Below, one piece after another: positions 1 to 5,578 of a stretch of DNA of 6,023 nt. The notes beneath the pieces are model-generated. The model made no database searches. It worked only from the letters and a program-made list of their open reading frames with translations, and was not told the origin of the DNA. This DNA comes from Gammaproteobacteria bacterium (GTDB lineage Bacteria > Pseudomonadota > Gammaproteobacteria > HK1), in NCBI GenBank assembly GCA_020444775.1, contig JAGRHX010000068.1, positions 1 to 6,023 of the forward strand, given 5' to 3'. Numbering within the stretch: position 1 is the stretch's first letter; each line of letters starts with the position of its first letter. The position numbers and the translations under genes are program-made.

Positions 1-2
1 GC

Positions 3-539
3 TCAGTCGCCGCCGGCCGCGGGCCGCGCCGCATCGGCGTTCGCGGCGACCGCGGCCTGCGCGGTCGCGGGGCTGCGCACGCTGACCGTCGAGCTGGCCT
101 TGGCCAGGATCGTGCCGGCGGCATCGAGCACGCACGCTTCGACAAAAGCGGTGCGTCGGCCCAGGCGCTCGATCCAGGCCTGCACTGTGCAGGGCCCGCG
201 GTCCAGCCGGATGGCCTCGTAATAGACGGTCTTGATCTCGAGGCTCGCCATGCTGGTGCCGGAGCCGCCACGCACGAACACCGCGCTGGCCATGGCGGCG
301 TCCAGCCAGCCGGTGATGATGCCGCCCTGGACGATGCCGCCGGAGTGGCAGTGCTCGGCACGCGGCTCGAAGGCCATCTCGACGCGGCCACGTTCGCGGT
401 CGATGCTGGAGGTGCCGCTGTAGCCGAGCAACGCCATCAACGCCGGTGCCCGGGGACGTTTAGACGCCGTGCTTGCCGACGCCGCGGCGCCCTGCTCTTG
501 AGATGCCTCTGATGATGCGTCGACGCGGAACTGGACCAT
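3..539 (-). CDS. PaaI-like hotdog-fold thioesterase
   Basis: Predicted 178-residue cytosolic protein of the PaaI/4HBT hotdog thioesterase family, which hydrolyses acyl-CoA thioesters; the substrate cannot be told from the sequence. The hallmark segment is HSGGIVQGGIITGWLDAAM (residues 65-83): the family's glycine-rich turn, then the central helix carrying Asp80, the likely catalytic acid. The usual VHGG is VQGG here. The later strands TSMASLEIKTVYYEA (about 95-109) and RTAFVEACVLDAAGTILAKA (129-148) fit the fold. The N-terminal 30 residues and the C-terminal 25 are Ala/Ser-rich and probably disordered. I chose the ATG at 539 because GAGG lies 6 nt upstream; a GTG at 584 would add 15 residues but has no good ribosome site. 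It follows the SRPBCC gene by 69 bp on the same strand, so co-transcription is likely. The family is clear; the role is not. Confidence 0.88.
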   Translation of the reverse strand: MVQFRVDASSEASQEQGAAASASTASKRPRAPALMALLGYSGTSSIDRERGRVEMAFEPRAEHCHSGGIVQGGIITGWLDAAMASAVFVRGGSGTSMASLEIKTVYYEAIRLDRGPCTVQAWIERLGRRTAFVEACVLDAAGTILAKASSTVSVRSPATAQAAVAANADAARPAAGGD

Positions 540-545
540 GCGCTG

Positions 546-549
546 CCTC
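546..549 (-). promoter_or_regulatory. Ribosome binding site deciding the thioesterase start
   Basis: On the minus strand this reads GAGG, separated by six bases from the ATG at 539-537. The alternative GTG start at 584-582 has only a weak CTGG-like stretch before it. This favours the shorter protein. Confidence 0.55.
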
Positions 550-608
550 GTGGTGGATGTGCTCGAATGCCCGCTGTACGCCACGGCCAGAAGCGACGGA
601 CGCGGCCC

Positions 609-1025
609 TCAGCAACCCTGCTCACGTTCCTCGAGGATCCGCTTCAGGGTCCACAGCTCGTTGCGCAGGATCTCGATATGTGCCCGATGCTGCTCTTCGG
701 TCATGCCGGGCAGGCGAAAGGTGGTGATCATCACCTCGCTACCGTCGGCATTGGCGATCACCCGCATCGCGTTGAAGATTGTCACACCCGAAGGCAGCGT
801 CAAGCTATGATCCAACACGCCGAGCTCGTTGTCCGGCGCGAACTCGATCTCGACCGGGCCATAGGGTGTCTGCACAAGCCATCGATCGGCGTCCCTGCGC
901 ACCGACAACGCGAAGCGCGGCGCCCAGGCGGGCAGGTTGAGTGGGTTGCCGGCGAACTCATAGACATGCCCCGGTGGCGCCGCGATCGGCACCGAGACGG
1001 TCTGCGACGGCAGGGTGTCATTCAT
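609..1025 (-). CDS. SRPBCC-fold (polyketide cyclase/START-like) protein
   Basis: A 138-residue soluble protein of the SRPBCC helix-grip superfamily, whose members bind hydrophobic ligands in a deep pocket; some are cyclases or aromatase-like and many are uncharacterised. The opening strand and helix VSVPIAAPPGHVYEFAGNP (about residues 11-29) is the classic SRPBCC entry (beta strand, 'A.ADVV..FA.d' helix), followed by LPAWAP. The middle is a run of alternating strands (VEIEFAP, GVTIFNAMRVIANADGSEVMITTF), and the long C-terminal helix (about 105-135) begins LPGMTEEQ and contains NELWTLKRILEE. The ATG at 1025 has a GGAG about 10 nt upstream. It is the first gene of a likely two-gene minus-strand unit with the thioesterase. 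The pairing could mean processing of a hydrophobic or CoA-linked substrate, but that is inference. Confidence 0.8.
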   Translation of the reverse strand: MNDTLPSQTVSVPIAAPPGHVYEFAGNPLNLPAWAPRFALSVRRDADRWLVQTPYGPVEIEFAPDNELGVLDHSLTLPSGVTIFNAMRVIANADGSEVMITTFRLPGMTEEQHRAHIEILRNELWTLKRILEEREQGC

Positions 1026-1201
1026 CTCGTTGCGACTCCGATGGTCTGGCGCGAGTGCGTGCCCGAACGCTTGTCTGTCTCCCCGTCCAGCTCCGGGGCG
1101 TCGAGAGGGGGCAGGTCGGCCGCGTTTCGTGGCAAGCTCCTGGGGCTTCGGCCGTTACAGGACCGGTCGCCGAAGGTGGACGGTGCCACGATCCGCTGAT
1201 T

Positions 1202-1244
1202 CGCGATAGTCGCGTCGAAAATTTCTAGAAATCGTTCGAAAATC
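1202..1244. promoter_or_regulatory. Candidate operator cluster (dyads plus direct repeat)
   Basis: Three elements are packed together. CGCGA-TAG-TCGCG (1202-1214) is a perfect inverted repeat with a 3-base centre. ATTTCTAGAAAT (1221-1232) is a perfect 12-bp palindrome. TCGAAAAT occurs twice in direct orientation, at 1215-1222 and 1236-1243, 21 bp apart, about two helical turns. CGAA and TTCG also flank the central palindrome with a one-base offset. The cluster lies directly upstream of the proposed -35 at 1248, where an activator would bind, and between two divergent genes. The binding protein is unknown. Confidence 0.4.
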
Positions 1245-1247
1245 CCG

Positions 1248-1277
1248 TTGCAAACGCATGATTGTTATGGGTGTAAT
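1248..1277 (+). promoter_or_regulatory. Candidate sigma-70 promoter for the autotransporter gene
   Basis: TTGCAA (1248-1253, four of six matches to TTGACA) is separated by 18 bases from TGTAAT (1272-1277, five of six matches to TATAAT). Transcription would start near 1284, leaving an untranslated leader of about 110 nt before the ATG at 1395. The site lies in the only markedly AT-rich section of the gap. This is a by-eye prediction. Confidence 0.4.
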
Positions 1278-1311
1278 ACCTGCTTTGCATTGTCCTATCG
1301 GGGAGAGCGCC

Positions 1312-1398
1312 ATGCTCATGCCGCTTGCGCGGCCATCCATCCCCGAACCATCATCAACGCCGACGATATACCCACGCCTGGAGGGAAATCCGAGATGA
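1312..1398 (+). CDS. Possible 28-residue leader ORF coupled to the autotransporter gene
   Basis: A short ORF starts at the ATG at 1312, with GGGAGAG (1301-1307) at normal Shine-Dalgarno distance. It encodes a 28-residue proline-rich peptide (seven Pro; begins MLMPLARPSIPEP). Its TGA (1396-1398) overlaps the ATG of the autotransporter gene (1395-1397) as ATGA, the usual arrangement for translational coupling. It would be the first ORF in a transcript from the proposed promoter. It contains codons rare in GC-rich genomes (ATA at codon 19, AGA as the last sense codon). Against it: about 61% of its third positions are G or C by my count, lower than expected for this GC-rich DNA, so it may be a chance ORF. 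No homologue is recognised. Confidence 0.3.
   Translation: MLMPLARPSIPEPSSTPTIYPRLEGNPR
1380..1385 (+). promoter_or_regulatory. Ribosome binding site deciding the autotransporter start
   Basis: GGAGGG lies nine bases upstream of the ATG at 1395. Starting there puts a proper signal peptide at the N-terminus. The longer frame from a TTG at 1248 would bury the signal peptide behind 49 residues with no export character. Confidence 0.7.
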
Positions 1399-2813
1399 GC
1401 CAAGATCGCATACTGTACGCCCGGTCCACGCTGCTCGGCCGCGCTGTCGCGACCGCCCTCCTGGCCACGGTCAGCGGCACGGCCGCCGCGCAGCTCGTGA
1501 GCTACGCCGGGTCGACCAGTCCGATCGAGGGTCGGCTGCAGGATCAGAACGTGTCTCCGTCCGGGTTCCAGCGTGCGCTCGGCGAGCTCATCGAGGACAT
1601 CTGTCCGTCGCGGGCCGGCGATTCACAATTGCTGGCCAGTGACGACCTGACCATCCGCTGCACCGAGATCGTCGTCCAGGGGGTGTCCGCCAAGAACGAG
1701 GCCGGCGCCGGTCTCGCGGGCATGGCACCGGAGGAGGTCGGCGCCGTGGCGACCATCCAGGTCGACGCGGATCAAGACCAGGTCGCGAGCGTACGCGGCC
1801 GCCAGGCGTCGCTGCGCTCCGGCGCCGCGCGAACCTCCTCGCTGCAGATGAACATCGACGGCAAGAGCTATGCGCTCGGTCAGGATGTCGCTGGCAGCGG
1901 CCTCGGCGCCGGCAACGGGCGTAGCGGCGTGGGTATCTTCCTGAACGGTAACGCCGCCAGCGGTGACAAGGAGCGCACCTTCAACGAGACGGCCTTCGAT
2001 TTCCACACCTTCAGCGTCACCGGTGGTATCGACTATCAGTTCACGCCCAGCTTCGTGCTCGGCGCGGCGGTCGGCTACACCTACAACAAGGCCGAGATCG
2101 AGCAGAAGTCCGGTGATATCGAGACCGATGGTCTGAGCTTCTTCGGCTACGCCAGCTTCTACCCGACCGACAACATCTACATCGACGCGTTGTTCGGCTA
2201 CACCGTCACCGACTTCGACCAGGAGCGGGCGATTCGCTACAACATCACCGCGCTCAACAACACCAGCGTCACCTCGGTCGACAACCGCGCGCTGTCGAGC
2301 ACCGACGGTGACGAGATCAGCGGCAGCCTGCAGCTCGGTTACGACTGGTTCAGCGGCGGCTGGAACTACGGTGCCTACGGGCGGGTACAGTACGCGCGTA
2401 CCGAGATCGACAGCTTCCGCGAGCGCATCGCCAATCCCAACGCCGCCGGCAGCGGTCTGGCCCTGGCGATCGACAAGCAGACCTTCACCTCGGTCCCAGC
2501 TGCCATCGGTCTACAGATCGGTAAGACCTTCTACACCAGCTGGGGTGAGGTCTATCCGCAGGTGTTCGGCGAATACACCCACGAGTTCAGCAACAACGAC
2601 AAGGCCCTGACCGGGCAGTTCGTCAACGACCCGACCAACACCAAGTTCGCGCTGCCCAGCGACGAGCCGGACCGTGACTACGTGGTCTACGGTGCGCGTG
2701 CGACCGCGCTGTTCGGTGGCGGTCAGTCGGTCTACGCCATGTACCAGGGTCTGGCCGGGTACAGCGATCTGACCCTGCACGCGGTCGAGGTGGGTGTGCG
2801 GGTCGATTTCTGA
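1395..2813 (+). CDS. Autotransporter-domain outer-membrane beta-barrel protein
   Basis: A 472-residue exported protein. Residues 1-33 form a Sec signal peptide (basic N-region, hydrophobic core AVATALLATVSGTA, AAA-Q cleavage near residues 32/33). The mature N-terminal part (about 34-175) is short and polar. It holds the only two cysteines, Cys70 and Cys89, which could form a disulfide, then LAGMAPEEVGAVATIQVD (107-124) and an Arg/Gln-rich helix-like stretch up to about 145, probably the linker or plug helix. From about residue 175 to the end there are repeated amphipathic strands rich in Tyr, Phe and Gly (for example FSVTGGIDYQFTPSFVLGAAVGYTY), ending in ...VEVGVRVDF with the terminal Phe needed for BAM-mediated assembly. 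This matches the autotransporter beta-domain family. The N-terminal part is far shorter than a beta-helix passenger, so it may act as a stand-alone barrel rather than secrete an effector. No enzymatic motif is seen. Confidence 0.87.
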   Translation: MSQDRILYARSTLLGRAVATALLATVSGTAAAQLVSYAGSTSPIEGRLQDQNVSPSGFQRALGELIEDICPSRAGDSQLLASDDLTIRCTEIVVQGVSAKNEAGAGLAGMAPEEVGAVATIQVDADQDQVASVRGRQASLRSGAARTSSLQMNIDGKSYALGQDVAGSGLGAGNGRSGVGIFLNGNAASGDKERTFNETAFDFHTFSVTGGIDYQFTPSFVLGAAVGYTYNKAEIEQKSGDIETDGLSFFGYASFYPTDNIYIDALFGYTVTDFDQERAIRYNITALNNTSVTSVDNRALSSTDGDEISGSLQLGYDWFSGGWNYGAYGRVQYARTEIDSFRERIANPNAAGSGLALAIDKQTFTSVPAAIGLQIGKTFYTSWGEVYPQVFGEYTHEFSNNDKALTGQFVNDPTNTKFALPSDEPDRDYVVYGARATALFGGGQSVYAMYQGLAGYSDLTLHAVEVGVRVDF

Positions 2814-2816
2814 CCT

Positions 2817-2848
2817 GCGCCACCGGCAGCTCGTTCCATCTGCGGCGC
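2817..2848. terminator. Possible hairpin between convergent genes
   Basis: In the 53-bp gap between two convergent stop codons, GCGCC (2817-2821) can pair with GGCGC (2844-2848) and GCAG (2826-2829) with CTGC (2840-2843), leaving a one-sided ACCG bulge and a 10-base loop. An alternative pairing joins CACCG (2821-2825) with CGGTG (2852-2856). There is no T-run on either side, so this is weak evidence for a bidirectional terminator. Confidence 0.25.
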
Positions 2849-2866
2849 TTGCGGTGAGGGATTGAC

Positions 2867-3763
2867 TCAGCGCGGCGCGGCCCGCAACAGCTCCGGCCAG
2901 CGCTGAACCCAGCAGCATTCGTGATCGAATCCGGGCAGCACCCGCAGCGGTGACTGCCCGGACGTCTCTTCCCTACCCCGACCGTTACCCGGACGCGCCG
3001 GCCAGGCGAGTGCCGGCGGCACGATCCGATCCCGCTCCCCGGCATAGTGGATGGCAACGATCCCCTCTGCCAACGGCAGCACGTCCGCCGGATTCAGCGA
3101 TCCGGACAGCGCGCTCACCCCGTGCCAGTCAGTCCAACGCTCGGTGTCCAGATTCGCCGCCAGGGTCACGACCCGACGCAACGGTGGCAGGCGATCGGCA
3201 AAGCCGGGCGTGCGGGCGGCCATCAGCACGGCCAACGCCCCACCGCCGCTGTAGCCCACGTACTCGATACCGTCCGGCGCCGGCACCAGGCCATCGGCGA
3301 GCAGCCCCGCAAGCGCCGTCAACATGCTGTGCACCACGACTGCCGAGTAGCGACCGTGTGTCCAGGCATGTGGCTCGCACGGCGGGTCGCGGCTCAGCCC
3401 GAAATAGCACGGCCGCCCGAGCAGCACGCTGAGCTCCGGGTCGCGTCGCATCAGCGCCATCACCAGCGGCTCCGACGGTGTCGGGTCGGACGCGACGCTG
3501 CGCGTGTGCAGCCAGGGCACACCGTCACCATGCAGGTAGACGCGCAGGGTGCGTTGCATGCCCGCCCGACCGGGCGCCGGATCATGCACGAAGACCCGGT
3601 GACGGTACGGTTCGCCCTGGACCAGCGCCGAATCGAGCCCGAAGTCCCTCGCCCGTTCCAGGGCTCGCCCGCTGTTGCTCGCGCATCCACCAAGCAACAA
3701 CGCCAGCAGTGACAGGAGGATCCAGGTCGAGAGCCACGGTAGGCTCGCGGACGTTGCCCGCAT
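2867..3763 (-). CDS. Lipoprotein with alpha/beta-hydrolase fold
   Basis: A 298-residue protein with a type II signal peptide: hydrophobic WILLSLLALLLGGC with lipobox LGG-Cys27. Ala at +2 (no Asp retention signal) suggests outer-membrane sorting. The rest is an alpha/beta hydrolase. YLHGDGVPW (76-84) is the likely oxyanion region, SDPTP (92-96) and LGRPC (115-119) are typical of one uncharacterised hydrolase family, and GYSGGG (170-175) is the nucleophile elbow with Ser172. Asp245 in GERDRIVP and His281 in GFDHECCW would complete the triad. Cys119, Cys129, Cys283 and Cys284 would sit in the oxidising periplasm and may form disulfides. The substrate is unknown; esterase or peptidase are both open. 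The ATG at 3763 was chosen because the signal peptide begins there, though its ribosome site (GAGA, 8 nt upstream) is weak. It is convergent with the barrel gene and divergent from the dehydrogenase gene. Confidence 0.82.
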   Translation of the reverse strand: MRATSASLPWLSTWILLSLLALLLGGCASNSGRALERARDFGLDSALVQGEPYRHRVFVHDPAPGRAGMQRTLRVYLHGDGVPWLHTRSVASDPTPSEPLVMALMRRDPELSVLLGRPCYFGLSRDPPCEPHAWTHGRYSAVVVHSMLTALAGLLADGLVPAPDGIEYVGYSGGGALAVLMAARTPGFADRLPPLRRVVTLAANLDTERWTDWHGVSALSGSLNPADVLPLAEGIVAIHYAGERDRIVPPALAWPARPGNGRGREETSGQSPLRVLPGFDHECCWVQRWPELLRAAPR

Positions 3764-3766
3764 ATA

Positions 3767-3831
3767 GTTCGTCTCTAGTCGAACGCCATTCGGCCTGATA
3801 TCAGGGCCTCGCAGCGCGTGTCTGCTGACAC
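3767..3831. promoter_or_regulatory. Divergent promoter region with three inverted repeats
   Basis: The 110-bp gap between the lipoprotein and dehydrogenase starts holds three dyads: GTTCG-N8-CGAAC (3767-3784), the perfect 12-bp palindrome CCTGATATCAGG (3794-3805, extendable to GGCC...GCC with a bulged G), and GTGTC-TGCT-GACAC (3818-3831). The first overlaps the ribosome-site region of the lipoprotein gene. I could not identify clear -35/-10 boxes on either strand. They may be operators for a shared regulator or chance palindromes; the 12-bp one is the most convincing. Confidence 0.35.
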
Positions 3832-3861
3832 CGCTCGGCGCTGCCCGTGCAGCGATGTTTT

Positions 3862-3866
3862 GGGAG
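3862..3866 (+). promoter_or_regulatory. Ribosome binding site deciding the dehydrogenase start
   Basis: GGGAG lies seven bases before the ATG at 3874. An in-frame GTG at 3847 would add nine residues (MQRCFGRRA) that precede the usual N-terminus of the family, where the first beta strand starts at the Met. Confidence 0.65.
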
Positions 3867-3873
3867 AAGAGCA

Positions 3874-4845
3874 ATGAAAATCGCCTACCTGATCCGCGTC
3901 CGGCCCGATCTCGAGGATATCGTGCCGGCGGACGTCGAGTCGTACGTACGCATCCATGTCGGTGACGACGGTCGCTACAGCGAGGCCGACCTCGCCAAGG
4001 TCGCGGATGCCGATGCCTTCGTGATCGGCATGGAGCCGGTCAACGAGCAGATCCTGGCCGCCGCGCCAAAGCTCAAGATCGTGCAGCGCCTCGGCGTCGG
4101 GTACGAGACCCTGGATCTGGACGCCATCGCCAGCCGCCAGATCCCCGCGTGCAACATCGAAGGGGTCAACAAGGAGGCTGTCGCCGAGCACTCCATGACC
4201 CTGCTGCTGGCACTGGCCAAACGTCTGCCCGAGGCCTCCGCCTTCACCGAGCAGGCCGACTGGGCAGCCGCCCGGGTGCTCACCCGTCAGACCTTCGAGC
4301 TGAAGGACAAGACCCTGGGGATCATCGGCTTTGGCAACACCGGCTCATCGCTGGCCAAACGCGCCGCGGCCTTCGAGATGAAGATCCTCTACAACGACGT
4401 GCGTGACGATATCGACAAGGGGCTGGCCGACAGCCTCGGTGCCGAGGCGGTGAGCCGTGAGGAGCTGCTGCGGCGCGCCGACGTGGTCAGCATCAGCACC
4501 AACCTCAACGACAGCTCGCGCAACATGATCGATGCCGATGCGCTGGCGATGATGCAACCCCATGCGCTGCTCATCTGCTGCGCGCGTGGCGGCATCATCG
4601 ACGAGGCAGCGCTGGCCACGGCGCTGCGCGAAGGGCGCATCGCGGGGGCCGGCATCGACGTCTTCGAGGTCGAGCCCATCGTCCGCGACAACCCGCTGAT
4701 CGGCTGCCCCAACTGCATTCTCACCGCCCACGTCGCGGGCGTCGCTCACGAGACCACGATGCGCATCTGGGAGTGGGCACACGACAATGTGCGCGCGGTG
4801 GTACAACGCGGTGAACGGCCGCGCTGGATCCGCAACGGCGTCTGA
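3874..4845 (+). CDS. D-isomer-specific 2-hydroxyacid dehydrogenase (NAD-dependent)
   Basis: A 323-residue cytosolic oxidoreductase of the D-2-hydroxyacid dehydrogenase family, which interconverts 2-oxoacids and D-2-hydroxyacids with NAD(H). The catalytic domain is split (about 1-100 and 290-323) around a Rossmann domain. LGVGYETLDLDAI (73-85) and GVNKEAVAEHSMTLLLALAKR (97-117) are conserved family segments. The dinucleotide loop is G152-F-G154-N-T-G157, followed by Asp175 at the end of the second strand, which favours NAD over NADP. The catalytic set is Arg238 (CCARGGIID), Glu267 (DVFEVEP) and His286 (TAHVAG); the Arg-to-Glu spacing of 29 is standard. There is no C-terminal ACT or extra regulatory domain, so it is the short form rather than long SerA. 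Phosphoglycerate, glyoxylate/hydroxypyruvate or lactate activity cannot be separated by eye. It is convergent with lutC and divergent from the lipoprotein gene, so probably transcribed alone. Confidence 0.92.
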   Translation: MKIAYLIRVRPDLEDIVPADVESYVRIHVGDDGRYSEADLAKVADADAFVIGMEPVNEQILAAAPKLKIVQRLGVGYETLDLDAIASRQIPACNIEGVNKEAVAEHSMTLLLALAKRLPEASAFTEQADWAAARVLTRQTFELKDKTLGIIGFGNTGSSLAKRAAAFEMKILYNDVRDDIDKGLADSLGAEAVSREELLRRADVVSISTNLNDSSRNMIDADALAMMQPHALLICCARGGIIDEAALATALREGRIAGAGIDVFEVEPIVRDNPLIGCPNCILTAHVAGVAHETTMRIWEWAHDNVRAVVQRGERPRWIRNGV

Positions 4846-4867
4846 CCGGTCAACCTGGCCATCGAGC

Positions 4868-4894
4868 GCGCGGGGCGCATAGGCGCCCCCGCGC
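4868..4894. terminator. GC-rich hairpin between convergent dehydrogenase and lutC
   Basis: GCGCGGGGCGC (4868-4878) pairs with GCGCCCCCGCGC (4883-4894) across an ATAG loop: 11 base pairs with a single bulged C. It sits in the 64-bp gap between the two stop codons. There is no T-run on either strand, so it is not a textbook intrinsic terminator, but its stability and position suit a bidirectional transcription end or an RNA 3'-protecting structure. Confidence 0.5.
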
Positions 4895-4909
4895 CCGCCG
4901 GCGACCTGC

Positions 4910-5578
4910 TCAGAGCCTTGCCACCACCATCGCATGAATGCGTCGCGGTCCGTGCGCCCCCTCTTGCAGGGTGAACTCGACGTCCGCCGTCTTCGACGGC
5001 CCGGTGATGAAGTTCACGGTGCGCGGCCGGTCCGGACGCTGCGCGCGCAGCCGCGACCAGACGTCTTCCAGGTTCGGCACGATGCAAGACTCCGGCACCA
5101 CCACCAGATGGTCCTCGGGCAGGAAGTTCAAGGTGGTCGGCGAATCGGCTCCAGACAACAGCACCACGCTGCCGGTCTCGGCCACGGCGGCGAACGCGCA
5201 GTTGACGCTGCAGCGGTCGCTACCGATAGCGGCCCGCCGTTCCACCTGCAGCCGGTTCGACCAGGGTATGCCATCCAGACGCTCGTCGGCCGCGACCACC
5301 AGCCGCGGCGGCAACGCATATGCGTCGAGATGCGAGGCCACCAGGTTCGCGACCTGCTCGAGATCGTCGAGCCGGGTGACGATACCCGACACCATACGCA
5401 GTCGCTCGCAGAAGCGCTCGACCGGATCGCCATCGATGCGTGGCTGCACGGCGCGGTTGCCGCCCGCGGTCCGCGCGATCAACGCGGCGCGCTCGGACCC
5501 GCCCAACGGCTCACGACGTTTGAGCGCCGCGCGCAGGTTGGCGAGGATCCGCTCGCGACTGCGATCGCTTTCGCTCAT
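4910..5578 (-). CDS. lutC: Lactate utilization protein C (LUD domain)
   Basis: A 222-residue protein of the LutC/YkgG family, one subunit of the LutABC complex that oxidises L-lactate to pyruvate in the cytoplasm. The helical N-terminus (SDRSRERILANLRAALKRR) and the C-terminal LUD domain are complete. Conserved LUD segments are AVAETGSVVLLSGADSPTTL (131-150) followed by NFLPEDHLVVVPES, and ITGPSKTADVE (191-201) followed by QEGAHGPRRIHAMVV (205-219). Length and ends match the family. The ATG (5578) overlaps the lutB TGA as ATGA, so translation is probably coupled; GGGGGG upstream may act as a G-rich ribosome site. The frame stays open upstream to about 5905, but that stretch is the shadow of lutB. 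LutC homologues are small accessory subunits without cofactor motifs; the same is seen here. Confidence 0.92.
   Translation of the reverse strand: MSESDRSRERILANLRAALKRREPLGGSERAALIARTAGGNRAVQPRIDGDPVERFCERLRMVSGIVTRLDDLEQVANLVASHLDAYALPPRLVVAADERLDGIPWSNRLQVERRAAIGSDRCSVNCAFAAVAETGSVVLLSGADSPTTLNFLPEDHLVVVPESCIVPNLEDVWSRLRAQRPDRPRTVNFITGPSKTADVEFTLQEGAHGPRRIHAMVVARL

Larger units (their letters stand above)
1026..1394. other. Divergent intergenic region between SRPBCC and autotransporter genes
   Basis: A 369-bp gap between divergently oriented start codons. The left half (1026 to about 1200) is GC-rich and holds nothing I can name beyond a short 5-bp inverted repeat (CCCCG at 1081-1085, CGGGG at 1094-1098). 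The section from about 1200 to 1300 is clearly AT-richer and carries dyads, a direct repeat and a sigma-70-like promoter. The right end carries a possible short leader ORF and the ribosome site of the autotransporter gene. A minus-strand promoter for the SRPBCC gene should also lie here; I found no convincing -35/-10 pair for it. Confidence 0.75.

Noticed and set aside
567..1199. 210-residue plus-strand ORF opposite the SRPBCC gene
   Set aside because: Arg/His/Pro-rich shadow typical of GC-rich antisense frames; the minus-strand frame matches a known fold.
1248..1394. N-terminal extension of the autotransporter from a TTG at 1248
   Set aside because: The TTG overlaps the proposed -35 box, has no ribosome site, and would hide the signal peptide behind 49 residues.
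1155..1403. 82-residue minus-strand ORF in the divergent gap
   Set aside because: Starts with TTG inside the autotransporter gene, shows no recognisable domain and runs through the regulatory cluster; most likely a chance ORF.
3047..3712. 221-residue plus-strand ORF opposite the lipoprotein gene
   Set aside because: Low-complexity Arg/Gln/His composition and complete overlap with a well-supported hydrolase.
3764..3874. Lipoprotein gene starting from a TTG at 3874
   Set aside because: Would place 37 residues before the signal peptide and run over the whole divergent promoter region into the dehydrogenase start.
4345..4935. 196-residue minus-strand ORF opposite the dehydrogenase
   Set aside because: Antisense shadow of a gene with all catalytic residues in place; no domain seen.
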